The notes: generated from the sequence alone by a model not told the origin. DNA of 57,392 nucleotides from Litorimonas sp964511495 (GCA_964511495.1 CAZEFT010000017.1:1-57392), one strand, 5' to 3'. Numbered from the stretch's first letter, positions 1-8,656 are shown. A program made the numbers and translations.

Positions 1-234
1 GTCATCTTTCACGCCAATCCAACGTACGATTAGGCCCGTCGTGAAAGAACAAACTGACTATACCGCACATTCAGCATGTGGGGATCATTCTCTTGAATTT
101 CTCACAAGAGACTGAATTCATTGAGGGTTTCAAAACGCTAACCGAGGATTATTCTGTTTTGGGGGCAAGGCGGACATTGGAGGATACAGTTTGAGTATTG
201 TCAATTATGAACGTTTATTGATAAGGAACTATGT

Positions 235-1131
235 ATGAGGCTCATAACACTTGTTTGTTTGGCGATTTCTCTCGGTGCCAATGATATCAGCTACGCTGAA
301 GAAAATGTAGGAAGAAAATCTGCAATAGAAATTCAAAATCAACAAAAAGTTTTCGTTTCTAACTTCATCAAAGCAGTGCCCTCACGTGGGACACGTAAAC
401 AGCGTAGACATGCCGCCGCGTTCCTGATTAAGGAACTTGAGGAAGCCGGTTTACCTGTCGAACGCCATTCCTATGAATATCCAAACATTCATTTCCTACT
501 GGATATATTTGTTCCACCCTTTAGGGGACAAAATATCATATTGCCCATCGCGGCAACTCGACCATCTGATAAATACATTGTCGTGGGAGCACATTATGAC
601 AGCGTCTTGAATAGCCCTGGGGCAGATGACAACGCATCAGGTGTCGCAATTTTGATCTCGCTAGCACAAGCTTTGTCGACATTAGAAGTTCGAGACGTAA
701 ATTTCTTAATCGTGTTTTTTGATCACGAGGAAGATGGCAGTGCGGGCAGTAAGGCCTATCTAAGAGATCTACAGAAAGAAGGAAAATCAATCATATCTAT
801 GCATAATATAGATATGATTGGCTGGGATAATGACAAAGACAAAACGATAGATGCAGAGTTTCCGTCAAATGAGATGGAAGAAATTTATAGGGTAGCGGCC
901 TCTAAGCGAGGCGTAGAGATAAACCGTGTTTCTTATAATTCTTCGGATCACATACCTTTTCGAGAAGCTGGTATTGAAACGGTTTGTTTGTCGGAGGAGA
1001 TTTTCAACGGAGACACAACACCTCACTATCACAAAAGCTCGGATACAGCAGAGACTGTGAACTTTGAGTATATGGCGTCTACGACCCTTGTTGTGACTGA
1101 TGTCATGAAAAAACTGGCGAGGCGAAATTGA
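235..1131 (+). CDS. Secreted M28-family zinc metallopeptidase
   Basis: This 298-residue protein has an N-terminal signal-like hydrophobic stretch (residues 1-21, ending near SYAEE), which suggests export. The rest reads as an M28 (aminopeptidase Y/IAP-like) catalytic domain. Visible zinc-site motifs are AHYDS (H120), GADDNASG (D131/D132), DHEEDG (E165/E166), NIDMIGW (D193) and YHKSSDT (H266). This is the normal order for the family, so the enzyme is probably active, removing amino acids or cleaving peptides in the periplasm or outside the cell. The ATG start is supported by AAGGA seven bases upstream. The gene overlaps the next one by four bases (TTGA), so the two are probably cotranslated. 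The substrate cannot be predicted. Confidence 0.85.
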   Translation: MRLITLVCLAISLGANDISYAEENVGRKSAIEIQNQQKVFVSNFIKAVPSRGTRKQRRHAAAFLIKELEEAGLPVERHSYEYPNIHFLLDIFVPPFRGQNIILPIAATRPSDKYIVVGAHYDSVLNSPGADDNASGVAILISLAQALSTLEVRDVNFLIVFFDHEEDGSAGSKAYLRDLQKEGKSIISMHNIDMIGWDNDKDKTIDAEFPSNEMEEIYRVAASKRGVEINRVSYNSSDHIPFREAGIETVCLSEEIFNGDTTPHYHKSSDTAETVNFEYMASTTLVVTDVMKKLARRN

Positions 1132-1520
1132 ACCAACGGGCAAAAACACCCAGGGTCATAACGAGTACTATTCTGCTTTTTGGGCTCTTGTTTTTCATAG
1201 TACGAGGTATTCAGTTTGTATTTATTGAATCATATGCCCCTCTAATCCTGTCTGGAGTCTTACTAATTTTGGCAGCAGTTTATTTTTCCTTTAATGGAAA
1301 GGTTAGCAGAATAGCAATCAAAGCTTTTGGACTCATATTGATACTCTACAGTGTAATCAAAATTCTTCTTGGGCTGTTGTTAAAAATTGCCCCGGTTGAC
1401 TCGATGCATGCCAGCGAAAGCACATCTATTTTCTATTTTTTAGTTTCCATTCTAGTACTCTTTGTCGGTTATTATCTTTTTAGAGCTCCAATTGTAGTCA
1501 GTGAAAAAAGTTTTCAGTAA
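1128..1520 (+). CDS. Small integral membrane protein, unknown function
   Basis: This 130-residue protein is mostly hydrophobic. About four membrane-spanning segments are visible (roughly residues 12-30, 36-54, 62-84 and 98-116), with short basic or polar loops. No family is recognised. The TTG start overlaps the stop codon of the upstream M28 peptidase gene, which implies translational coupling and possibly a related role. An alternative start further downstream cannot be excluded because TTG is a weak start codon. Confidence 0.6.
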   Translation: MNQRAKTPRVITSTILLFGLLFFIVRGIQFVFIESYAPLILSGVLLILAAVYFSFNGKVSRIAIKAFGLILILYSVIKILLGLLLKIAPVDSMHASESTSIFYFLVSILVLFVGYYLFRAPIVVSEKSFQ

Positions 1521-1663
1521 TAAGTTTTCGTCCGCTATGGGGATAAACTACTCACCACCACCTTTACGGAACAAATAATGTGAATGATGCCATCTGCTTG
1601 CCTTAATTGCTCCTACCTTAAAGTAACCCACGAAAGCCTCGCCTCGCTCGCCAAGGCATCCCT

Positions 1664-2803
1664 CTACTCCTCACTCAAACCTTCTTCCTCTTCTTCCGGT
1701 TCGGGTTTGGGGAGATATTTAATGCGGGCTTCTTTTTCGAGGCCGCCGAGGAAGCTCATAAAGCCCGAGATCGCTTTGCCCGCAGCGAGATCGTCAAGCT
1801 CTTCTGAGGCTTCGACATCTTCGCGGATTTGATCGGCCATACGTTGCGAAATATTGCTAAAGAAAAATTCCGTGACAGGTTGAGAGTCTCGCCCTGCGGC
1901 TTTGAGCATTTTGATGAGGTCGGGTTTATTATAATCTTTGAAAATCAGGCTGATGGCACTGGTCGGTAGGCGAACAGGAAGGTCGTCAAAGGTGAGCATT
2001 TCATCACGAATTTTCAGCGCACGCCCTTTATCCACTTTGGCAATATTTTCCAAAATCCGTTCGCGACGATCCCGATCAAGGCTCGACATGAGATCGGCGA
2101 CATAGGCGATAGACTCACTCCCGCCGCCCATTTTTTCGTCGTCTTCGAGAAATTCGGTGCGAACAAAATTTTCAATTGCTTTGGCCACAAAGGGGGCGAC
2201 TTTGCGTTCATCGGAGAGCAGACGCATATAATCAATCGTGTTCTCTTCGGGGAGTTCTGCGAGAATTTCCGTCACCTTATCATTGGATAATTTGGACAGG
2301 ACAAAGGCCGAGACCTCGGGCTTTTGCTTGATTAAAAATTCACAGGTCGGTGTGACGGGGCGTTTATCCAACTCTGCCCAAACCCCTTCGATTTTATAAA
2401 CTTTTACCGGTTTTAATGTCGGGTCTTGGGAGGTGAGCCGCGTGATACGGTCTTCATCCAGAACATTGCGGGCAATTTCCATGGCGCGTTCAGGGCCCGC
2501 ACGAAAGAGACCTTTGCGTCCATCCATTTGGACAATGAAATCGGCAATCACAGCCAACATTTTCGGACGCGGGACTTCGCGCAATTCTTCCAACGCGCGG
2601 ACAAAGCGGCGCATATGTTGATCGCTCAACCGATCAATAATCGGACGGGAATAATCCTGCCCCATTGAGACAATCACAATGGCGGCTTTCTGCGCATCGG
2701 TCAGATCGGTAATATCATATTCGATTTCTTCGACATCATTGGCCGCCCCGCCGATTGTGGCAGCTTGCGTTGTTTGTGGCGTTATTAATTCTTGTTCGGC
2801 CAT
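1664..2803 (-). CDS. fliG: Flagellar motor switch protein FliG (divergent)
   Basis: FliG forms the rotor ring that contacts the stator and couples ion flow to rotation. This 379-residue protein shows the three FliG domains: N-terminal (about residues 33-125), middle (about 135-230) and C-terminal (about 235-362). The torque helix is recognisable as SQRMADQIREDVE (319-331), keeping the Arg and the Asp/Glu pair. The EHPQ motif of the middle domain is replaced by QKPE around residues 160-163. There is an extra 30-residue N-terminal segment and an acidic tail ending in EEEEEGLSEE. The gene directly follows the fliP stop and is last in the operon, an unusual place because fliG normally follows fliF. 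It is identified with good confidence, but it is a divergent member. Confidence 0.88.
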   Translation of the reverse strand: MAEQELITPQTTQAATIGGAANDVEEIEYDITDLTDAQKAAIVIVSMGQDYSRPIIDRLSDQHMRRFVRALEELREVPRPKMLAVIADFIVQMDGRKGLFRAGPERAMEIARNVLDEDRITRLTSQDPTLKPVKVYKIEGVWAELDKRPVTPTCEFLIKQKPEVSAFVLSKLSNDKVTEILAELPEENTIDYMRLLSDERKVAPFVAKAIENFVRTEFLEDDEKMGGGSESIAYVADLMSSLDRDRRERILENIAKVDKGRALKIRDEMLTFDDLPVRLPTSAISLIFKDYNKPDLIKMLKAAGRDSQPVTEFFFSNISQRMADQIREDVEASEELDDLAAGKAISGFMSFLGGLEKEARIKYLPKPEPEEEEEGLSEE

Positions 2804-3658
2804 TTAGGTCACTCCATATCCCCTGAGCAGGGCCTCGGTTATTTTCAACCAACCATCGGCCATGACGAAAAAGGCCAGCTTAAACGGCAGAGACACGACG
2901 GCCGGCGGTACCATCATCATACCCATCGCCATGAGGATGGATGCCACAATCAGGTCAATAATCAGAAACGGCATGAAAATAACGAACCCGATTTGGAAGG
3001 CGCGTTTGATCTCTGAGAGCATGAAAGAGGTTATGAGCAATGTCATGGGCGGCTCTTCGGACAAATCATAACCGCGTTCCGGCATGGTATCGGCGAGCCG
3101 TTGAATAGTGTCCGGCTCGACGCGGGCCTCCATAAAGCCGCGAAACGGGGTGAGCGTGCGGTCTATGGCTTGTTCCTCCGTAATCATCCCGTCCATATAG
3201 GGCGAGAGACCTTCATCCCAAGATTGGGTGAAGACGGGTTCCATCACGAAAAAGGTCAAGAACATGGCCAAGCCCATAATCATCATATTGGGCGGCGTTT
3301 GTTGCAAGCCCATCGCCTGTCGCAAAAAGGAAAAGACAATCAGCATGAAAGGCAGGCAGGTGATCATCATGGCCAAGCCCGGGGCGAGGCTGAGCACGGT
3401 CACAATCAGGAAAAGCTGAATAACACGGGCGTCTAATCCGACCGTTTCATCATCAGTTTCAGGCAGGGTTTGATTCAGCAGGTTTTCAAGGCCCTGTTCC
3501 AAATCCGGTGTTTGATCTGCGACCTGCGCAAAGGCAGGCTCGCTGAAACCCAGAGCCAAACAGGCGAAAAGCGCCATGAGCGACAGACAGACAAACCTTA
3601 TCAAAGCGTGCGGCCGCATAATCGATTGGTTCGGTTTATGCGGGCCGAGGGCAATCAT
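2804..3658 (-). CDS. fliP: Flagellar type III export channel protein FliP
   Basis: FliP forms the core of the flagellar export gate with FliQ and FliR in the inner membrane. The 284-residue product begins with a cleavable signal-like segment (about residues 22-45), as is usual for FliP. The strongly conserved C-terminal block is present (FMPFLIIDLIVASILMAMG, then SLPFKLAFFVMADGW), as is the earlier LAPGLAMMITCLPFM segment. The ATG start overlaps the fliN stop by four bases (ATGA), which favours this start. A shorter alternative begins at the ATG at 3619. The stop directly abuts the fliG start. FliQ, FliR and FlhA/B are not in the window. Confidence 0.93.
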   Translation of the reverse strand: MIALGPHKPNQSIMRPHALIRFVCLSLMALFACLALGFSEPAFAQVADQTPDLEQGLENLLNQTLPETDDETVGLDARVIQLFLIVTVLSLAPGLAMMITCLPFMLIVFSFLRQAMGLQQTPPNMMIMGLAMFLTFFVMEPVFTQSWDEGLSPYMDGMITEEQAIDRTLTPFRGFMEARVEPDTIQRLADTMPERGYDLSEEPPMTLLITSFMLSEIKRAFQIGFVIFMPFLIIDLIVASILMAMGMMMVPPAVVSLPFKLAFFVMADGWLKITEALLRGYGVT

Positions 3659-4038
3659 GCCGAGAGCATATCCTCGGAAATATCGACGATTTCAGTAATC
3701 TTCAGACCGATTTCTCCGGTGGCCACGTCAGTTTCGATCAACTCACCGCGAGCGATGACACGATTATCAATACAAACATCGACGGGGTCACTGATGGATT
3801 TATCCATTTCGAGAACTGACCCGGCTTTCAGGCGCAATAATTCGGCAATGGTCGGGCGGGCCGTTCCGACGACCATTTGAACGGTGACCGGTAAGGCATA
3901 GATTGAGCGCTTATAATTCGCGCCCATTTGACCATCACGGCGTTCAGACACAGGAATATCTCCCATATCCGCCGCATTATTTAACGGGTCAGGCACACCG
4001 CCTTCGACACCCGCAAATTCTGATTCTGCTTGGCTCAT
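3655..4038 (-). CDS. fliN: Flagellar motor switch protein FliN
   Basis: FliN forms the distal part of the cytoplasmic C-ring with FliM and helps set the direction of rotation. This 127-residue protein has a variable, acidic N-terminal half and a C-terminal SpoA (FliN/YscQ) domain at about residues 48-122. Recognisable parts are the LPVTVQMVVG strand, TIAELLRLKAGSVLEMDK, and the DVCIDNRVIARGEL turn followed by IGLKITEIV. Its length is typical. Four-base overlaps with fliH upstream and fliP downstream show tight translational coupling. FliM is not encoded in this window. Confidence 0.92.
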   Translation of the reverse strand: MSQAESEFAGVEGGVPDPLNNAADMGDIPVSERRDGQMGANYKRSIYALPVTVQMVVGTARPTIAELLRLKAGSVLEMDKSISDPVDVCIDNRVIARGELIETDVATGEIGLKITEIVDISEDMLSA

Positions 4039-4730
4039 AATGGCTCCTTATTCTCAGATGTGTGAGAGATTTCGTTCGGCGCTTCAGCTTGCGTGTCCAC
4101 CAAGGGGGGCACACCCAAATGAGACACTAGAAGGTCAAGACAGCGTCTTGCTTCGCTTAAGGGATCAATAAGCACTTCGCTTTTCTCCCATGTGAAAGAG
4201 ACTTCGCCTGCCCCCATTTTGTCATTGTGCTGAATATTCACGCTGACATGACGCGTCTTTTCTAAAAAGCCGAGCGCGGCTTTATTGTCCGGATGAAGGT
4301 GAGCCGTGAGCGCACCGGTGATTTCTCCTTTAGCCGCCTGCTCTATCACCTTGGTCATTTTCGCGACCAGAACCTGATGCGCCGTATCGGGCAAAACGGC
4401 CTCCAGACATTTGACGATGACCCGGCCATGGCTCGCTTCAATCGCGTCTAGGCGTTGGGAAAAATCGGTTTTCAGCGCCTCTAAAGTTTGTTCCATCAAC
4501 TGAATAGTGGATTGATAGATACGATTGGCCTCGGCTTGCCCTGCTTCGAAACCCGCTTGATATTCTTTTTCCGCCTCATCCACGGCAGGAGGCGCGAAAT
4601 GTTCACGATTATCTGCACTGGGATGAAAGACAGAAATATCCGCCATAATTACACGTTTGGGCTCGGCCTGCTCCGGTTTGGGCTCGATTTTGGCCAGACT
4701 GCTCTGGAGGATGAAATTTTGCGCACTCAT
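4035..4730 (-). CDS. fliH: FliH-like flagellar assembly protein
   Basis: FliH binds and restrains the export ATPase FliI and guides it to the export gate. This 231-residue protein is assigned from its place between fliF and fliN and from its architecture. It has a polar N-terminal region, a stretch rich in Ala, Glu and Gln (about residues 48-95, EAEKEYQAGFEAGQAEANR) typical of FliH/YscL helical segments, and an alpha/beta C-terminal part containing LHPDN and KMGAGEVSFTWE. Primary sequence conservation in FliH is low, so the call depends partly on context. It overlaps both neighbours by four bases. In Caulobacter the equivalent gene has been called flbE. Confidence 0.8.
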   Translation of the reverse strand: MSAQNFILQSSLAKIEPKPEQAEPKRVIMADISVFHPSADNREHFAPPAVDEAEKEYQAGFEAGQAEANRIYQSTIQLMEQTLEALKTDFSQRLDAIEASHGRVIVKCLEAVLPDTAHQVLVAKMTKVIEQAAKGEITGALTAHLHPDNKAALGFLEKTRHVSVNIQHNDKMGAGEVSFTWEKSEVLIDPLSEARRCLDLLVSHLGVPPLVDTQAEAPNEISHTSENKEPL

Positions 4731-6490
4731 GTCGGTTTCGGCTCAGCACTCAGCCAATTGGCGAGCAGCTCTGTGGCCTCATCAACTTGCTCACTGGCTT
4801 TACTATTCAAAACTTGAACGGCGCTTTGTCCCGCCGGACCGTCCAATTTCAAGGGGCTCGCGGAGTCACTTGTTGCGCTTTGCGGTGTACCGTCGGGTAA
4901 AAGGGCGACTTGTCCTGGTGCTTGACCGGGGATTTGGAATTGTTGTTGGCCGGGAGCCTGACCTTGTATGCTAATCTGGCCGGGCGCTTGCCCTGGAAGA
5001 TTGCCTGCAACCTGAACACCCGCTTGCCCCACCATTTGATTGCCCACTTGGCCCGGCAAGGCGAGTTGACCAGATCCGTCAAGGCTCATGGGTAAAAGCT
5101 CTGGCGTGACAGCCCCGTTTTCCAGATTTCCGGCAACGCCGTCCCTTTTCTGGGACAATAGCGGGCGGACAACGAAAAGACCCAAAATCAAAGCCACGAG
5201 ACCGAGGATGAGAGATTGGATTGTGCTCCATAAATATTGTTCGACAAATTTTTCCATCATGCTGGGTTTGGTGACAAAATCGGTTATTTCCGGTTTTTTG
5301 AATGGCAGGGAGCGAACGGTGAGCGCATCTCCACGCTCTTCATCTAACCCCGAGGCAGAGGCGACGAGATCGCGCAAAACTGCTAATTCTTCTTCGCTAC
5401 GGGCTTCACTGGTCACGGTGCCGTCTTCGGCAATCGTCTGTTGTTCATCGACCAAAACGGCGATTGTCATTCGTTTCACAGCACCGGGTAAGATTTCACG
5501 GTTACGCACAATCTCTGAAATTTCATAAGTGACAGTTTCGGTCGTTTCGCTGCGCTCAGAGTCATTGGTTCCGCCTGCGCCTGCGCCTTCGGGAAGGTTA
5601 CTGGCGACAGTCACGGCTGCATTTTGACCGGAGCTACTATCGGATACATCTGATGTTGTTTGGGATTTAACCACCTGACTTTCAGGGTCGAAAGTCCGTT
5701 CCGTCAGTGTTTCACGCGTCCGGTCTAAATCCAAAGACACATTGACCCGCGCATTACCGGGGCCGACCCGGGCTTCTAATAAGGATAGCAGATTTTCTTT
5801 CAGCTTCGCCGTACGTTCAATCTCGCCGTCACCGCCCATTTCCGCAGGGACGTTCAAACCGGGCCCGGCTACCAAGCCCCGCACCGTATCAATCACTGCC
5901 ACATCTTCAGGGTTCAGCCCGACAATAGAAAGTGCCGTCAGATATTGAATGGCTTTCGCCTGTTCCGAATTTAAACCAGAAGAGCTTGAAACCGTGACGG
6001 AGGCTGAATTGGCTTTGGGCGCTTTGGTAAATCCGGCAGCCTTTTGCGTGCCCAAATGAACACGAGCCGCCTTTATATTAGGCATGGCCAATATCGTACG
6101 TGCCAGCTCGCCTTCTTTCGCTCGCCAGTAAGTCGCGTCAAACATTTCTGATGACATGGCGAAACTATTGAGATCGTCAAAAAGTTCATAACCCAGAACG
6201 CTCTGCTTAGGCAGGCCTTCGCGCGCCAATTCTAAACGCAAGGAGTCCCGTCTTTTGACATCCGTATAGATTGCATTGCCGCGCACATCATATTTTGCAC
6301 CTAGGCCGTCCAAACGGGCGATGACGTCACCTGCCGTCGCTTGGTCGAGGCCGGAATAGAGCAAACCCATTTTGGGCTTCATAGTAAAACTGGCTAAGAG
6401 AAAGACAAAGGCCATCGTAGCGAGAACACTCGCGACGGAAATTATACGTTTTTGTAGCGGCAGAGCCAGCCACACATTGATAATATTCAT
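4727..6490 (-). CDS. fliF: Flagellar MS-ring protein FliF
   Basis: FliF builds the membrane-embedded MS ring that carries the rotor and houses the export gate. With the start chosen here (ATG at 6490, product beginning MNIINVWLALP) it is 587 residues long, normal for FliF. The frame stays open to 6619, but the 43 added residues do not look like FliF. Transmembrane helix 1 is at about residues 16-36, the periplasmic ring-building domains lie between about 45 and 400, and transmembrane helix 2 is at about 422-443. The cytoplasmic tail contains an unusual Pro-Gly-Gln-rich repeat region (about 475-535) before the C-terminal FliG-binding helices (about 556-583). It is first in a five-gene overlapping operon and diverges from fliL. 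Confidence 0.93.
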   Translation of the reverse strand: MNIINVWLALPLQKRIISVASVLATMAFVFLLASFTMKPKMGLLYSGLDQATAGDVIARLDGLGAKYDVRGNAIYTDVKRRDSLRLELAREGLPKQSVLGYELFDDLNSFAMSSEMFDATYWRAKEGELARTILAMPNIKAARVHLGTQKAAGFTKAPKANSASVTVSSSSGLNSEQAKAIQYLTALSIVGLNPEDVAVIDTVRGLVAGPGLNVPAEMGGDGEIERTAKLKENLLSLLEARVGPGNARVNVSLDLDRTRETLTERTFDPESQVVKSQTTSDVSDSSSGQNAAVTVASNLPEGAGAGGTNDSERSETTETVTYEISEIVRNREILPGAVKRMTIAVLVDEQQTIAEDGTVTSEARSEEELAVLRDLVASASGLDEERGDALTVRSLPFKKPEITDFVTKPSMMEKFVEQYLWSTIQSLILGLVALILGLFVVRPLLSQKRDGVAGNLENGAVTPELLPMSLDGSGQLALPGQVGNQMVGQAGVQVAGNLPGQAPGQISIQGQAPGQQQFQIPGQAPGQVALLPDGTPQSATSDSASPLKLDGPAGQSAVQVLNSKASEQVDEATELLANWLSAEPKPT

Positions 6491-6560
6491 CCTATTGCCT
6501 TGGAATAAATCCTGAAAAACATCCTGTTTGCCAGCGAGGCGCACCAAATCGGTGTAATTT

Positions 6561-6600
6561 TTAAATAGCTCGTTAATAATTAACAGATGGTTTACCACTG
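6561..6600. promoter_or_regulatory. TTAA-rich divergent control region of fliF and fliL
   Basis: The gap between fliF and fliL holds a 13-base palindrome, GTTAATAATTAAC (6572-6584), an upstream TTAA (6561-6564), and TTAA-N7-TTTA running into 6594. In Caulobacter relatives, early flagellar operons are controlled by CtrA, whose site is TTAA-N7-TTAA. The match here is approximate, so CtrA control is an inference from sequence and context. Confidence 0.35.
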
Positions 6601-6645
6601 TGTGTTTTTTATAAAACACCAGTTAATTGTGTTGAGATTCGTATT

Positions 6646-7176
6646 TTGGCTAAGTCAAAAAAATCCAAAACGCCTAAAGCCCCTAAAGATTCAGGGGATA
6701 ATGGCGCAGAAGGCGGTAAAAAGTCCAAGGGTGGGCTTATTGGAGCCGTACTGACGCCTGTGATTCTCGGCGCAGCCTCTTTCGCAACAGTCTACTCTTT
6801 GCCGGGTGGCGGAAATGGCGGGGAAGCTCACACCGTCGTCGAGAGCAAAGAGCCTAAAGCGGAACCTCTGAAAATCAGAAAAGACACGGGCATTGTTGAA
6901 TTGAACGAATTTGTTCTGTCACTGCGTGAGGACAAGCAAGTCTTACGGATTCTTCTGGCCTTAGAAACACCTGAATCCAATATTGAAAATATTGATCCGA
7001 ATGATCTGCGCTTGCGTGATGCCTTTATGAGTTATCTGCGCGCGGTGGAAATGGATCAATTAGCCGATGCATCATTCCTCCCGCAATTAAGAGCCCAGCT
7101 CTTGCGGCGGGCTAAACTTGTCTTGGGCGATGAAAATGTCTCCGGCATTCTCATTACTGAATTCCTTATACGTTAA
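6646..7176 (+). CDS. fliL: Flagellar basal body-associated protein FliL
   Basis: FliL is a single-pass inner-membrane protein that surrounds or stabilises the stator units at the flagellar motor. The 176-residue product has a Lys-rich cytoplasmic N-terminus (KSKKSKTPKAPK), one membrane helix (about residues 29-50) and a periplasmic FliL domain. That domain includes IVELNEFVLSLRE, VLRILLALE and LRDAFMSYLRAVE, and ends in the typical ITEFLIR. The start codon is TTG, and the ATG of the next gene overlaps the stop (TAATG). The gene diverges from fliF, as expected for an early flagellar promoter region. Confidence 0.87.
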   Translation: MAKSKKSKTPKAPKDSGDNGAEGGKKSKGGLIGAVLTPVILGAASFATVYSLPGGGNGGEAHTVVESKEPKAEPLKIRKDTGIVELNEFVLSLREDKQVLRILLALETPESNIENIDPNDLRLRDAFMSYLRAVEMDQLADASFLPQLRAQLLRRAKLVLGDENVSGILITEFLIR

Positions 7177-8036
7177 TGGAAACCGACCTTATGTCCCTCT
7201 CCCTCAATTTTGCTTTGGTTCAAGATATTGTGCTCCTCCTGGCCTCGGGCGTGGCGTGTTTATATTGTCTGATACTGAACAGAAAGCTGAAAGGCCTGAA
7301 CAGTTTAAAGACGGGCGTCGGGGCCTCTATCGTCTCATTGACCAATGCGATTAAAGACACACATCAAGCGGCCAAGATGGCGCAAGATTCAACGGTTGAG
7401 TCTATCGAAACATTAAATGCCTTATTGACTCGTGCAGAAGAAACATCCGTTAAAGTCGAGGCGGATACAGTGGCCTTAGAGCGCGTTATTCGAGAAGCAT
7501 CCGACCTCCATAAGCGTTTAGCGCCACAATTGGAAACCAAATTACCCCACGCCATCGGTAAGGCGCAAAATACGGCATCCAGCCTGCTTAAAGTCGTTGC
7601 CGATATTGAAAAATATCGCCGTCTGGCAGCGTTCAAAGCCGCCGCTGATCTTTCAACCTTTTTTGAAACCGAGCATGATGGAACGACGAATGAATTATTA
7701 CCCCAATTGGAAAGCCATCTGAGTGTTGTCGCCACACAACCTGACCCTGAAGACGCAGAAAAACCTATTCTTGAGACAATCGAAACACTCAACTCTATGA
7801 TTGATGCCGAAGCGGCCGAAAAGGTGGCAGCCTCTATTGAGACCTTGGAAACAATGGATGAAGCCATGATGTGTAAGTCCATGAATGCTACTGCTGCAGA
7901 AGCAGCACTCGGTGAAAAGGATGAAAAAGATCCAATCGACAAATTATTCGATAATATTGATGCACTCGTCCAAACGAAAGGCGTGCAGGATAACCGTATG
8001 GGATTCCTTCAATCCCGAAAGTATTCTAAATCATGA
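7176..8036 (+). CDS. DUF6468-like membrane-anchored coiled-coil protein of the flagellar cluster
   Basis: This 286-residue protein has one N-terminal membrane helix (about residues 9-28), then a basic patch and a long helical, heptad-like region (about 40-125) rich in Glu, Lys and Ala. The C-terminal half is acidic and likely disordered. The N-terminal part resembles the DUF6468 family found beside fliL/fliM and motE in alphaproteobacteria. A flagellar positioning or motor role (compare the Caulobacter bitopic protein PflI) is possible but not shown by the sequence. It overlaps fliL by one base and the next gene by four, so it belongs to the same operon. DUF6468 proteins are, from memory, usually shorter, so the C-terminal extension may be lineage-specific. 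Confidence 0.6.
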   Translation: METDLMSLSLNFALVQDIVLLLASGVACLYCLILNRKLKGLNSLKTGVGASIVSLTNAIKDTHQAAKMAQDSTVESIETLNALLTRAEETSVKVEADTVALERVIREASDLHKRLAPQLETKLPHAIGKAQNTASSLLKVVADIEKYRRLAAFKAAADLSTFFETEHDGTTNELLPQLESHLSVVATQPDPEDAEKPILETIETLNSMIDAEAAEKVAASIETLETMDEAMMCKSMNATAAEAALGEKDEKDPIDKLFDNIDALVQTKGVQDNRMGFLQSRKYSKS

Positions 8037-8656
8037 AGGGACGCATACTCCCGATAATTGCGGTGAGCTTTGGTCTCGCCGCTTTATTGCAGGTATCGCA
8101 TCTGTCTTTTGCCTCCGCTGACAGCAAGGATGAGAACTATGATGCGCCTGTGACGGAACCTCCGAAAACGGAGAGGCGTCTTGAAGATATCCCCGCGATA
8201 AATGAAGCCGCTGCGACGGATCAAATCTGCCTGACTCCTATAATGGCAGACGCGATATTGAGCGAAAAAGACAGAATTGAAGCACAGAAAATCGCGCTCA
8301 ATGAACGTGAGGCCGCTTTGGAAGAATTGGAAACGCGGCTCTCTCAGCAATTAGAGAATATTAAAGAGACCAAAGCTTCTGTCGAAGAAAAACTGGCCAA
8401 AATGGAAGCGGTTTCAACTGATGATTTAGACCATTTGATCTCTATGTATGAAACTATGAAACCAAAAAAAGCTGCCGAGATTTTCGACAGTATGGCGCCC
8501 GCTTTTGCCGCAGGGTTTCTACGCGATATGAACAGTGCTAAGGCGGGTATGATTATGTCAGAAATGACTGCGAAAAATTCTTATGAGATCAGTTTAGTGA
8601 TTGCGAATCGCAATGCCGCAGTGAGAAATGCCAGTCACAATAAGCCGAAATTATAA
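8033..8656 (+). CDS. MotE-like periplasmic flagellar chaperone
   Basis: This 207-residue protein has an N-terminal signal or anchor (about residues 1-28), a polar linker, a helical coiled coil (about 82-132, rich in Glu, Lys and Arg) and a C-terminal MgtE-N-like helical domain. The motif DDLDHLISMYETMKPKKAAE, then FDSMAPAFAAGFLRDMN, is characteristic of MotE proteins. In rhizobia MotE is a periplasmic chaperone for the motor protein MotC. Here it ends an operon fliL, DUF6468-like, motE-like, joined by an ATGA overlap. The family assignment is fairly secure, and the exact partner in this organism is inferred. Confidence 0.75.
   Translation: MKGRILPIIAVSFGLAALLQVSHLSFASADSKDENYDAPVTEPPKTERRLEDIPAINEAAATDQICLTPIMADAILSEKDRIEAQKIALNEREAALEELETRLSQQLENIKETKASVEEKLAKMEAVSTDDLDHLISMYETMKPKKAAEIFDSMAPAFAAGFLRDMNSAKAGMIMSEMTAKNSYEISLVIANRNAAVRNASHNKPKL

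Noticed and set aside
1..234. A nine-base inverted repeat (TCTTTCACG at 5-13, CGTGAAAGA at 40-48) before the first gene.
   Set aside because: It is not linked to a start codon or T-run, and its neighbour beyond the window edge is unknown.
1584..1832. Plus-strand open frame over the end of fliG.
   Set aside because: It is Ser-rich, antisense to a clear fliG reading frame and has no family, so it is a shadow frame. The same applies to many antisense frames in the ribosomal cluster.
6491..6619. A 43-residue N-terminal extension of FliF.
   Set aside because: The extension does not resemble FliF. The ATG at 6490 gives a normal N-terminus, and the region carries TTAA-type promoter motifs.
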